Source of the DNA: Chloroflexota bacterium
GTDB taxonomy: Bacteria > Chloroflexota > UBA6077 > JACCZL01
Assembly: GCA_020850535.1 (NCBI GenBank)
Contig: JADZEM010000135.1
Location: forward strand, 62,001 to 126,000
Length of the DNA: 64,000 nt
Reading direction: 5' to 3'
Shown piece after piece: positions 9,756 to 17,206 of the stretch (positions within the stretch are counted from its first letter, which is position 1; each line of letters opens with the position of its first letter). A model generated the notes under the pieces. It was given only the letters and a program-made list of their open reading frames with translations. It had not been told where the DNA came from and searched no databases. The translations under genes were made by a program, and so were the position numbers.

Positions 9756-9774
9756 TCCAGCACCGCGTGCTGGA
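9756..9774 (-). terminator. Hairpin after HAD phosphatase gene
   Basis: Arms TCCAGCA and TGCTGGA (7 bp) with loop CCGCG lie 4 bases past the HAD stop codon. Weak: short stem and no T-run. Confidence 0.35.
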
Positions 9775-9778
9775 AACG

Positions 9779-10438
9779 TCACGCGCCCAGCAGCGAACCG
9801 AAGACACCCTCGGGCAAGTCAGCGAGCGTTGGCACAGTCACGTCGGCGCGGAGCGCGGCGTACCCCGGCCCGACACCAATCGTGCGCATGCCGGCGCGGC
9901 GTGCCCCCTCGATACCGGGAGCCGCGTCCTCGACGACGATGCAGCGGCGTGCGTCGACCCCAAGCCGCTCGGCGGCCGTCACGAACGGTTCCGGGTCAGG
10001 CTTTCCCCTGGCAACGTCCTCCGCGCAGACGATGGCCCCGAAATACCGTTCGAGCCGGTGGGCGCCGAGCATCACCGTGAGGTTCAGCCCTGGTGCCGAC
10101 GAGGCCACGCCCTGACGCCAGCCGTCGTCCCGGAGCCGGTCAAGCCACTCCGTCACGCCGGGGAGGAGCGCGATGCCTCCGGCCCGCATGAGGTCCCGAC
10201 ACCTCGTCTCCTTGATGTCTTCGAGCCGCCGAATCTCCTCCGGCGTGAGGTCGGGACCGAGCAGGCTGCGGAGCGCCGTGTCCATCTTCTGGCCGATGAT
10301 AGACTCGAAGCGCTCCCGACTCAGCACATAGTCGCGATGAGCCAGCGCCTCACACCAAGCCTGCCAGTGACATTCGAGCGAATCGACCAGCGTGCCGTCA
10401 ACGTCCCAGATGACAGCGCGCGGCTCGGAGCGCGCCAT
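9779..10438 (-). CDS. HAD-superfamily phosphatase (beta-phosphoglucomutase-like)
   Basis: 219 residues. Motif I DVDGTLVD (D12, D14) is the Asp nucleophile site, motif II is in GVASSAPG, motif III is the Lys of ARGKPDPEPF, and motif IV is VVEDAAPGIEGARRAG. A helical cap lies between motifs I and II, which marks subfamily IA phosphatases and phosphoglucomutases acting on sugar or nucleotide phosphates. The start is taken at 10438 because its ATG overlaps the TGA of the upstream kinase-like gene (TGATG), a sign of translational coupling; an ATG 6 bases upstream is an alternative. Pairing with a nucleoside or phosphoribulo-type kinase suggests metabolite repair or nucleotide/sugar salvage. Confidence 0.85.
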   Translation of the reverse strand: MARSEPRAVIWDVDGTLVDSLECHWQAWCEALAHRDYVLSRERFESIIGQKMDTALRSLLGPDLTPEEIRRLEDIKETRCRDLMRAGGIALLPGVTEWLDRLRDDGWRQGVASSAPGLNLTVMLGAHRLERYFGAIVCAEDVARGKPDPEPFVTAAERLGVDARRCIVVEDAAPGIEGARRAGMRTIGVGPGYAALRADVTVPTLADLPEGVFGSLLGA

Positions 10439-11160
10439 CAGCATACCGATCCCGAGTCGGAGATCGAGTCAGTCCGACGAACGATGAGAACCGGGTGTGC
10501 CGAATCGTCGTTCGTCACGACGATATCGGCGCGCTCTCGTGGCTGAGCCGCTGCCAGGTACAGGCGCTGCCCAGGGATATACCGCCGTGTGTAGCGGTCA
10601 TGGACGGCGGCAGCGGTCCCGAAGAGCTCCAGATCGCGAAGCATGGCACGGTTGTACGCTACGGAGAAATCCACGTCTACAAAGACCCGAAGATCCCAGA
10701 AGCTCACCAGCTCCGGTCGCAGCAAGAACACGCCGTCGAACAGGAGCACCGCGTCAGGATCTGCGATCTCGGTGGGCATCTCAACAGACCTGTCGGCTCG
10801 GGAGTCGAACACCGCCCGGCGGTAGCGACGACTGCCTCTCGGCCCCAACGGTAGGAGAAGAGTCTCCTGCAGCGCGGAGTAGTCGAAGGAGTCGTGATAG
10901 TAGCCCTCCGGCGAGAGTGGGCCACGCTGCTGGCGCTCGGCGCGAGGGCGATGGAACCCATCGATTGATGCCCGTACGACCGACCGTCCTCGCGACCCGA
11001 TCACCTCGGCCAGCTCGTCGGCCAGTGTGGTCTTGCCCGCGGCATCAACCCCGTCAATCGCGACGCGGACCGGATGTGGCCGCCGAATACTGGCGATTCG
11101 GTCGGCCAACGAGTCGAGGAGTGTCTGACGGGTGGTTTCACGAGCGTCGTGTGGTGACAT
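10438..11160 (-). CDS. Uridine kinase-like P-loop kinase
   Basis: 240 residues, ATG at 11160; upstream in-frame codons only translate a heptamer array and a MITE end. Walker A is GVDAAGKT (residues 37-44). The SIDGFHRPRAERQQRG segment and the later LFDGVFLLRPEL strand match the uridine kinase/phosphoribulokinase-like family that phosphorylates nucleosides or related small molecules. It precedes and overlaps the HAD phosphatase by one base. Its probable -10 box TATACT (11287-11292, minus) puts a heptamer array in the mRNA leader. Confidence 0.85.
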   Translation of the reverse strand: MSPHDARETTRQTLLDSLADRIASIRRPHPVRVAIDGVDAAGKTTLADELAEVIGSRGRSVVRASIDGFHRPRAERQQRGPLSPEGYYHDSFDYSALQETLLLPLGPRGSRRYRRAVFDSRADRSVEMPTEIADPDAVLLFDGVFLLRPELVSFWDLRVFVDVDFSVAYNRAMLRDLELFGTAAAVHDRYTRRYIPGQRLYLAAAQPRERADIVVTNDDSAHPVLIVRRTDSISDSGSVC

Positions 11161-11228
11161 GCTGTAGCAGGTCCCGAGTCGCTGAGGCCGCGAATTCTCA
11201 CTCGCGAGGGGCGCCGCTCGAACGGGGG

Positions 11229-11282
11229 CGTGGGGCGTGGGGCGTGGGGCGTGGGGCGTGGGGCGTGGGGCGTGGGGCGTGG
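11229..11282. repeat. Heptamer array, CGTGGGG x7 plus 5 nt
   Basis: Seven identical CGTGGGG units plus CGTGG, then GCGGGAGTATA as in the array at 9676. It lies between the putative -10 box of the uridine-kinase-like gene and its ATG. Confidence 0.9.
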
Positions 11283-11286
11283 CGGG

Positions 11287-11292
11287 AGTATA
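11287..11292 (-). promoter_or_regulatory. -10-like TATACT box for uridine-kinase-like gene
   Basis: TATACT on the minus strand immediately before a heptamer array, in the same arrangement as at 9727. No matching -35 hexamer is evident. Confidence 0.45.
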
Positions 11293-11334
11293 CCGAGCCA
11301 TCGGTCCAGCCACGCCCGCACCTGGAGCCAGCCG

Positions 11335-11551
11335 CAGGGCGATTGCACGTTGAGCGGGTCGCGCAGCGCCGTCGGGGCTTGAAAGCCCCGCCTACCATCC
11401 TGCAGTCGCTTCGCGACGCTCCAGGCTCACCTGTTGCCGCTGCTCCCGGCGTCCGTCGCGCAGCGACGGCGTGAGTGTAGGCGGGGGTTTCAACCCCCCA
11501 CTGCGCGTTGCATGGCGTTGCGGGAACATCAACGAACGTGCAATCGCCCTG
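11335..11551. mobile_element. MITE-like element, 217 bp, with 10-bp target duplication
   Basis: Perfect 17-bp terminal inverted repeats beginning CAGGGCGATTGCACGTT. A perfect 10-bp direct repeat, GAGCCAGCCG, abuts both ends (11325-11334 and 11552-11561), as a target-site duplication should. The interior holds GGGGCTTGAAAGCCCC and GGGGGTTTCAACCCCC hairpins and a GTCGC-rich palindrome. It has no coding capacity. It is homologous over its whole length to the element at 14508, which is in the opposite orientation and exactly the same size. Confidence 0.85.
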
Positions 11552-11585
11552 GAGCCAGCCGAATCACCGGACGGTCGGCCGTCAT

Positions 11586-11694
11586 CGCTGCTTCACCGGG
11601 GCGGCGCGCCGTTACGTCCAGACTCGTGGTAGGCTGGGGCGGTTACGGTGGGCGTGTGCCCCAGCGAGGGCCGCGTCGTCCTGGTGAAGCAGCG
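11586..11694. repeat. Spaced inverted repeat before DUF2306 gene
   Basis: Arms CGCTGCTTCACC (11586-11597) and GGTGAAGCAGCG (11683-11694) are perfect 12-bp complements separated by 85 bp, ending 37 bp before the DUF2306 gene start. Could be a structured leader or the ends of a decayed small element. Confidence 0.5.
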
Positions 11695-11731
11695 AAGGCG
11701 CCCTGATCTGACCCCATCCAAGGAGCCGAAC

Positions 11732-12466
11732 GTGCGTGCGACCGATTCCGCTGCTGGCCAGGCGTCCCACGCACCCCGGCCTGACGGGGCAGGGAACGTC
11801 TCATCTCGAACGACGACAATGCCAGCCCACCCGGCTTCGGCAGGGTGGCTCATGCTCGGGCTGCTCCTGCTCAGCGCCATCCCGCTCATCGCTGGCGGCG
11901 TCCGCCTGTCCGAGCTTGCGGCAGGCGCGACTATCACACCGGCCAATGCGCGCTTCTTCGCGTCACCGCTGCCGGTGGTGCTCCACATCGTGAGCGCGAG
12001 CGTGTTTGCCGTCCTGGGCGCGTTCCAGTTCGCGCCCCGCTTCCGCCAGCGCTGGCCCGGCTGGCACCGCCGCGTCGGCAGGCTCGTGGTCGTCTCCGGG
12101 CTCGCCGCCGCCCTGTCGGGACTCTGGATGGCGCACTTCTATCAGCTTCCGGTGCTGGATGGCCCGCTCCTGTACGGGTTCCGGCTGCTGTTCGGCTCAC
12201 TCATGGCCGTCGCCATCGTCCGCGCCTTCACCGCGATCCGGCGCGGGGATGTCCGTCGCCATCGTGCCTGGATGATGCGCGGCTACGCCATCGGGCTGGG
12301 CGCGGGCACGCAGGTGCTCACCCTGCTGGCCGGCGAGATGGTCGCCGGCCCGCCCGGTGCGTTGAGCCGCGCGCTCCTGATGGGCGCGGGCTGGGCGATC
12401 AACGTCGTCGTGGCCGAATGGGCCATCCGCCGGCGAGCGTCACGACTGTCGGCGGCCACTCGGTGA
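11732..12466 (+). CDS. DUF2306 integral membrane protein
   Basis: 244 residues. GTG start at 11732 chosen because AAGGAG lies 6 bases upstream; the downstream ATG at 11819 lacks a good site. About five to six hydrophobic segments: LMLGLLLLSAIPLIAGG, LPVVLHIVSASVFAVLGAFQF, VGRLVVVSGLAAALSGLWM, LYGFRLLFGSLMAVAIV, AIGLGAGTQVLTLLAG and a last weaker one. The W-H-R-R-V-G-R loop and the R-H-R-A-W-M-M-R loop (conserved basic/His loops) are typical of DUF2306. Function unknown; the His-containing loops are sometimes taken as haem or metal sites, which is speculation here. Confidence 0.75.
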   Translation: MRATDSAAGQASHAPRPDGAGNVSSRTTTMPAHPASAGWLMLGLLLLSAIPLIAGGVRLSELAAGATITPANARFFASPLPVVLHIVSASVFAVLGAFQFAPRFRQRWPGWHRRVGRLVVVSGLAAALSGLWMAHFYQLPVLDGPLLYGFRLLFGSLMAVAIVRAFTAIRRGDVRRHRAWMMRGYAIGLGAGTQVLTLLAGEMVAGPPGALSRALLMGAGWAINVVVAEWAIRRRASRLSAATR

Positions 12467-12477
12467 GGTGACCTGAA

Positions 12478-12503
12478 CGATTGCCTGCGCGTCGGTGTTC
12501 CCT
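12478..12503. repeat. Solo end of the MITE family
   Basis: CGATTGCCTGCGCGTCGG with GTGTTCCC following is a clear match to the left end of the 217-bp elements, but no partner end is found nearby. The rest of 12467-12765 holds no supportable gene. Confidence 0.5.
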
Positions 12504-12765
12504 CGACGCCGCGAAACGAGCCGTCGGGGATTGGCGCTGCCGGCCTCGGCGTAGCCGTAGCCGAACGATGGCTGACGGTAGGAACTGACCTTGTCGGCGT
12601 ACAGCGGCTGTCGGTGTACAGCGGCGCGGTAGAAGCCCTGCTTCGCGAAGAGGCTGGCCCAGCCTGGACGCTGTCGCGTGCGGTCTGCCAGCGCCCGGTG
12701 GCGTGGGGAATGGCCCGATGATAGCGGGCGCGAGCGGATCAGATGTGGCCGGCTCAGTGGCCGTC

Positions 12766-13983
12766 TCAGGCGTTCAGGAAGTCGCCGAGGGCTGTCACCA
12801 GCCGCTCGATCTCGTGGTCGTCGTTGTAGGGCGCCAGGCCGATACGCAGGCCGCCGCTGTCCGCCACACCCAGCTGCACGAACGGCTCGTAGGCGTAGAA
12901 CGAGCCGGCCGGAGCCAGGATGTTGCGCTCGGCCAGGAAGGTAGAGGCGTCCTCGCTGCGCCGGTCGCGGAAGGTCGCGAACAGGGTCGGCGTGCGATCC
13001 TGCGCCTTCGAGTGCAGGGTGACGCGATCCTCCCAGGTGAGCAGCGCATCCTCGACCGAGTGGAGCAGCCGCGTCTCGTGGGCGTCGATCTCGTGGTTGG
13101 CGGCGACAAGCCACGCCCGGCGGTCCCGCCGGGCGCCGTCCGTTGGCGGCGCGAGACTGGCGATGAAGTCGACTGCCGCCGTCGCGCCGGCCATGATCTC
13201 GTAGGGGAGGGTGCCGAACTCGAACCGCTCGGGGACGACGTTGGTGGAGGGCAGCAGCTTGTCGGGCAGGATGGTTTCGAGCAGCGCGGGATCGGCGGCC
13301 AGCACGGCGCAGTGCGGCCCGAAGAACTTGTACGGCGAGCAGACGTAGAAGTCCGCCCCGAGCGCCCCCGCATCCACGCTGGCGTGCGGGGTGTAGTGGA
13401 CGCCGTCCACGTAGACGAGCGCGCCGACCGCGTGGGCGCGCGCAGCGATCCGGCCGACGGCCGGCCGTGTGCCGATCAGGTTGGACGCGGCGGTCACGGC
13501 GACGAGCCGGGTGCGCGGATTGACGATCTCGTCCAGGGCGCTGAGGTCGAAGTCGGCGGTGGCGGCGTCGACGGTGAGCCAGCGGACTGTCGCGCCGACG
13601 TGCTCGGCGGCCTGGATCCACGGGCGGACATTGGCATCGTGGTCGAGCTGGCTGACGACGACCTCGTCGCCCGGCTCCCACGCCTTCGCGAGGTGCCGGG
13701 AGAAGTCGTAGGTGATCTGGGTGGCGCTGCGCCCGTAAACGATGCCGGCGGGCGGCACGTTGAGGAGGTCGCTGTAGGCCGCGCGGAAGGCGTTGACGGC
13801 GTCGTCGGCGTTACGCTCGGAGAGGCCGACGGTGCCTCGGTTGGAGAGCGGGCCGCACAGCGTCTCGGCGATGGCCTGCCCGACGACGGCGGGCGTCTGG
13901 GTGCCGCCGGGACCGTCGAAGTGGGCGATGCCGGATGCCAGGGAGGGGAACTGCGCGCGGAGGGCGGCGACATCAAGCGTCAT
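12766..13983 (-). CDS. Cysteine desulfurase-like class-V aminotransferase
   Basis: 405 residues. ATG at 13983 with GAGGAG about 12 bases upstream. PLP-binding Asp193 and His196 are in YVDGVHYTPH and the Schiff-base lysine K219 is in CSPYKFFGPH. The pattern PGGTQTP near residue 26 and the total length match the 'cysteine desulfurase-like' subfamily. The C-terminal region (VADSGGLRIGLAPYN) contains no catalytic-loop cysteine, so a true sulfurtransferase role is doubtful; another beta- or gamma-elimination, or a transaminase role, is more likely. No suf or isc genes are adjacent. A TATACT box at 14013-14018 (minus) lies 30 bp upstream. Confidence 0.8.
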   Translation of the reverse strand: MTLDVAALRAQFPSLASGIAHFDGPGGTQTPAVVGQAIAETLCGPLSNRGTVGLSERNADDAVNAFRAAYSDLLNVPPAGIVYGRSATQITYDFSRHLAKAWEPGDEVVVSQLDHDANVRPWIQAAEHVGATVRWLTVDAATADFDLSALDEIVNPRTRLVAVTAASNLIGTRPAVGRIAARAHAVGALVYVDGVHYTPHASVDAGALGADFYVCSPYKFFGPHCAVLAADPALLETILPDKLLPSTNVVPERFEFGTLPYEIMAGATAAVDFIASLAPPTDGARRDRRAWLVAANHEIDAHETRLLHSVEDALLTWEDRVTLHSKAQDRTPTLFATFRDRRSEDASTFLAERNILAPAGSFYAYEPFVQLGVADSGGLRIGLAPYNDDHEIERLVTALGDFLNA

Positions 13984-14012
13984 GGGTGAACGATGCTCCT
14001 CAGGCTTCGCGG

Positions 14013-14018
14013 AGTATA
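14013..14018 (-). promoter_or_regulatory. -10-like TATACT box for aminotransferase gene
   Basis: TATACT followed by CCGCG on the minus strand, 30 bp from the ATG, matching the TATACTCC context at 9727 and 11287. It would give a leader of about 23 nt. Confidence 0.45.
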
Positions 14019-14120
14019 GCGAGCATGCGACGCCGGCGGGCCGGTGCCGTATGCTCCCACCACGGTCCGGGCTGCCACATCGCCCTGGCCGCGGCGGAGC
14101 GCACCGCATCATGGGGCACG

Positions 14121-14328
14121 ATGGCCATTCACACCGCGCTGACTGACGCCTTTGGCCTGACCTACCCGATCGTGCTGGCCCCGATGGGAGGCATCGCCGG
14201 CGGCCGCGATCGTCGGCGATGCCGCCGGGCTGATCGAGTCGGTGGCTCCGGCTGCCGACCTGCTGGCGCAGATCGGCGCGGAGGCCGAATCCCGCCTGAG
14301 ATCCGGCCCCGGCCTGATCGTCGAGTAG
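14121..14328 (+). pseudogene. Nitronate monooxygenase remnant with internal deletion
   Basis: The first 28 codons from the ATG at 14121 read LTDAFGLTYPIVLAPMGGIAGG, the FMN-barrel N-terminus of nitronate monooxygenase / 2-nitropropane dioxygenase. The sequence then continues one frame over (from about 14206) as IVGDAAGLIESVAPAADLL and ends with a stop at 14328; this matches the usual C-terminal helix of the same family. About 250 central codons, including the catalytic region, are missing, and the two ends are out of frame. This is a gene reduced to its tips by one deletion. Confidence 0.75.
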
Positions 14329-14388
14329 TCCACCGCACCGGACATGAGGGGACCGTCACCCGACCGTAGCAGGACCGCGCGCCCGCTC

Positions 14389-14496
14389 GTCATCCCGACC
14401 GCGGCGAGGAACGAGCGGAGAGGGATCTTCCTCGTGTAACCACCAAGGGGAAGATCCCTCGACTGCGTTCGCACGCTCACTCCGCTCGGGATGACA
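14389..14496. repeat. Palindromic intergenic repeat (GTCATCCCGA type)
   Basis: Begins GTCATCCCGACCG and ends CTCGGGATGACA, with an inner GGGATCTTCC / GGAAGATCCC pair; a foldback of about 108 bp. A related copy lies at 25544-25647 and a solo end (CTCCGCTCGGGATGAC) at 14739-14756. Intergenic foldbacks of this kind are widespread in high-GC genomes; function unknown. Confidence 0.65.
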
Positions 14497-14507
14497 GGTT
14501 CGGGTGC

Positions 14508-14724
14508 CAGGGCGATTGCATGTTCGCTGGTGTTCCCGAAGCGCGACGAGACGCGCAGTCGGGGGTTGAAACCCCCGCCTACACGCATTCAGTCGCTGCG
14601 CGACGGACGCCGGGAACAGCGTCGTCCGGCGAGACCGGGGCGTCGCGCAGCGACTGCAGGATGGTAGGCGGGGCTTTCAAGCCCCGACGCGGCGGCACGA
14701 CGACATCAACAGGCAATCGCCCTG
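14508..14724. mobile_element. MITE-like element, 217 bp, with 10-bp target duplication
   Basis: Starts CAGGGCGATTGC and ends GCAATCGCCCTG. A perfect 10-bp direct repeat, GTTCGGGTGC, abuts both ends (14498-14507 and 14725-14734). It is the same length as the element at 11335 and homologous to it throughout, but inverted. Contains GGGGGTTGAAACCCCC and GGGGCTTTCAAGCCCC hairpins. No open reading frame, so mobilisation would need a transposase supplied elsewhere. Confidence 0.85.
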
Positions 14725-14769
14725 GTTCGGGTGCAGGGTCACTCCGCTCGGGATGACGGTGACGGAGAA

Positions 14770-16272
14770 TCAGCGGCCGACGCCGCTCACCGGACCACGG
14801 TCGCCGCGACCCCACCGCGAGATCACCACCTTGCTCTCGGTGAAGAAGCGGATCGCGTCGCGGCCCTGTGGGTGCAACACCCCCAGGAACGACTGCTTCG
14901 CGCCGCTGAATGGGAACATCGCCACGGGAGCGGCCACGCCCACATTGATCCCGATGTTGCCCGTCTCCACTTCGTAGCGGAACTGGCGGGCCGCCGCGCC
15001 GCTCTCCGTGAAGATCGAGGCCGCGTTGCCGTATTCCGCCGCGTTGATCTGGGCAATCGCCTCGTCCAGGCTGCCGACCGCCGACATCCCCAACACCGGC
15101 CCGAACAGCTCCTCGCGGTAGGTGGCCGAGTCCTTGCGGACGTTGTCCAGGACCGTCGGGCCCACAAAGTAGCCCTTCGGATACTCCGGGACGTGCGCCG
15201 TCCGACCGTCCAGCACCGGATCGGCGCCCTCATCGACCGCCCGTGCGATCGCGCCGAACAGCCGATCCCGCGCCGCCGCCGACACCACCGGCCCCATGTC
15301 CACGCCCGCATCCAGGCCGTTGCCCAGCCGCAACCCCTGGGCCGCGCTCCGGATCTGCTCGCGCGCCGCCGCGTGCGCCGACCCAACCGGCAGCACCAGC
15401 GAGTTCGCCAGACAGCGCTGCCCCGCCGCCCCGAACGCCGAGTTCATGATCGTCGGCAGGTAGGCGTCCAGGTCCGCGTCCGGCATCACCACGATGGCGT
15501 TCTTCGCGCCGCCGCTCGCCTGGACCCGCTTGCCGGCCGCCGCCGCCCGCGCATAGACGTACTGGGCCGTCTTCGTGGCCCCGACGAACGAGATCCCCTT
15601 GATCTTCGGGTGGTCGAGCAGCGCGTTGACGGCGTCGTGCGCGCCGTTCACCAGGTTCATCACCCCCGGTGGGAAGCCCGCCTGCTCGATCAGCTCGAAC
15701 ACCCGCCGCTGCACCATCGGATCCTGCTCCGACGGCTTGAGGATGAACGTGTTGCCCGTCGCCACCGCGTACGGCCAGAACCAGAACGCGATCATGAACG
15801 GGAAGTTGAACGGCGTGATCCCCGCGAACACCCCCAGCGGCTGGTAGACCACCTCCTCGTCGATGCCCCGCGCCGCGCCGTCCTCCAGACCGTAGCCCAT
15901 CATCAGGCTCGGCGTGCCGCAGGCCGTCTCGACGTTCTCGATGCCCCGCTGGACCTCCCCCCGCGCGTCGTCCAGCGTCTTGCCCATTTCCGTGACGATC
16001 ATCCGCGCCAGGGACTCGCGCTCGTCCTCCAGCAACTGGCGCAGCCGGAAGAACGGGCGCGCCCGCTCCTGGGGCGGCGTCGAGCGCCAGCCGGGGTAGG
16101 CTGTCAGCGCCGCCCGGACCGCCGCGTCCACGTCGGCAGCGCTGCTCAGTGGCACCTCGGCCAATACCTCGTCGGTGGCCGGGTTGCGAACCTCGCGGGT
16201 CTCGGCGGCGGATGCGTTGACCCACTGGCCGCCGACGTAGTTCTGCAACAGGGTGCGGCTCGTGGTCGCCAT
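14770..16272 (-). CDS. mmsA: Methylmalonate-semialdehyde dehydrogenase (CoA-acylating)
   Basis: 500 residues, full length for the family. Catalytic Cys287 lies in GAAGQRCLAN. The usual ALDH general-base glutamate motif is replaced by QASGGAKNAIVVMPDAD, as is typical for CoA-acylating MMSDH enzymes. The N-terminus GGQWVNASA and the substrate-channel TPFNFPFMIAFWFWPYA also match. The reaction is NAD+- and CoA-dependent oxidation of methylmalonate or malonate semialdehyde, at the end of valine or inositol catabolism. It lies 22 bp downstream of a sugar ABC permease gene on the same strand, so it is probably the last gene of that operon; with the Gfo/Idh/MocA enzyme at 21124, a polyol such as inositol is a plausible substrate (inference). 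Confidence 0.93.
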   Translation of the reverse strand: MATTSRTLLQNYVGGQWVNASAAETREVRNPATDEVLAEVPLSSAADVDAAVRAALTAYPGWRSTPPQERARPFFRLRQLLEDERESLARMIVTEMGKTLDDARGEVQRGIENVETACGTPSLMMGYGLEDGAARGIDEEVVYQPLGVFAGITPFNFPFMIAFWFWPYAVATGNTFILKPSEQDPMVQRRVFELIEQAGFPPGVMNLVNGAHDAVNALLDHPKIKGISFVGATKTAQYVYARAAAAGKRVQASGGAKNAIVVMPDADLDAYLPTIMNSAFGAAGQRCLANSLVLPVGSAHAAAREQIRSAAQGLRLGNGLDAGVDMGPVVSAAARDRLFGAIARAVDEGADPVLDGRTAHVPEYPKGYFVGPTVLDNVRKDSATYREELFGPVLGMSAVGSLDEAIAQINAAEYGNAASIFTESGAAARQFRYEVETGNIGINVGVAAPVAMFPFSGAKQSFLGVLHPQGRDAIRFFTESKVVISRWGRGDRGPVSGVGR

Positions 16273-16294
16273 GACAGTAACCCCTTCAGACCGG

Positions 16295-17206
16295 CTACTT
16301 CATGCCGGTCATCGCAATGCCGCGTACGAAGTACCGCTGGAAGAACAGGAACAGCGCCACCGTCGGCACAATCGAGATCAGCGACGCCGCCATCACCAGA
16401 CTCCACTCGGCCCGGTACTCGCTGATGAAGTTGGTGACGCCGATCGGGAGGGTGTACATCGCCTGACGGTTCATCACCAGCAGCGGCAGCAGGTAGTCGT
16501 TCCACCGCCACATGAACGTGAAGATCGCCAGGACCGCCAGCGCCGGCCCCGAGAGCGGCACCACGATCCGCACGAAGATGCCCAGCTCGGAGGCGCCGTC
16601 GATCCGCGCGGCATCCAGCAGCTCATCCGGGATGCTCTGCATGAACTGGCGGATCAGGAAGATCCCGAACGCGCTGGCCGTGCTCGGCAGGATCACCCCC
16701 CAGTAGCTGTTGATCAGCCCGAGCTTGGCGATGGTCACGTAGATCGGGATCATCGTGATCTGGAACGGCACCATCATGGTCGCCAGCACCGCGTAGAACA
16801 GCACCGTCTTGCCACGGAACTCGTACTTGGCAAAGGCGAAGCCGGCCAGCCCGTTCAGCACCACGGCCAGGAGCGTCGAGACCGTCGCGATGACGAAGCT
16901 GTTGATGGTGTACTGCGCGAACTGCGTCCGAGGGTAGGTCCAGGCGCGGTAAAAGTTCTCGAACGCCAGGTACGGACGCGGGATGACCGAGAGATCGGAC
17001 TCGTACCCCTGCGGCCGGAGCGCCGTCGCGATCATCCAGATGAACGGGAAGAACATCAGGATCGCGACGACGACCAGGATGGCGTACAGCGCGGCGGTCT
17101 GGAGCGCACTGGCGGCGGCCACGCTCTTGCCAGGGGTGTCGTAGGCGCGAGCGTCACGCGGCAGCTCGGCGTCGAGCGTCGTGGCGGAGGTCTGATCGGC
17201 AGCCAT
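16295..17206 (-). CDS. Carbohydrate ABC transporter permease, MalG-type
   Basis: 303 residues with six hydrophobic segments (first AALYAILVVVAILMFFPFI). The EAA loop ELLDAARIDGASELGIF contacts the ATPase. The C-terminus QRYFVRGIAMTGMK is the classic end of MalG-type permeases. Its ATG overlaps the TGA of the upstream permease gene (TGATG), so the two are translationally coupled. It forms the membrane channel with the 17206-18111 product; no ATPase is encoded nearby. Confidence 0.93.
   Translation of the reverse strand: MAADQTSATTLDAELPRDARAYDTPGKSVAAASALQTAALYAILVVVAILMFFPFIWMIATALRPQGYESDLSVIPRPYLAFENFYRAWTYPRTQFAQYTINSFVIATVSTLLAVVLNGLAGFAFAKYEFRGKTVLFYAVLATMMVPFQITMIPIYVTIAKLGLINSYWGVILPSTASAFGIFLIRQFMQSIPDELLDAARIDGASELGIFVRIVVPLSGPALAVLAIFTFMWRWNDYLLPLLVMNRQAMYTLPIGVTNFISEYRAEWSLVMAASLISIVPTVALFLFFQRYFVRGIAMTGMK

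Noticed and set aside
9676-11282. Possible CRISPR-like repeats at the heptamer arrays
   Set aside because: The units are 7 bp with no spacers, and no cas gene is present.
11648-11731. N-terminal extension of the DUF2306 protein resembling a Nudix start (GRVVLVKQRR)
   Set aside because: No Nudix box follows, and a good ribosome-binding site supports the internal GTG start.
12500-12765. Minus-strand segment reading FAKQGFYRAAVHRQPLYAD as a possible gene remnant
   Set aside because: Too short and without family resemblance or a start; not supportable beyond a repeat end in this region.
14731-16425. Plus-strand open frame of 564 codons over the MMSDH gene
   Set aside because: Arg/His/Gln-rich shadow; the minus strand has the complete enzyme with its catalytic cysteine.
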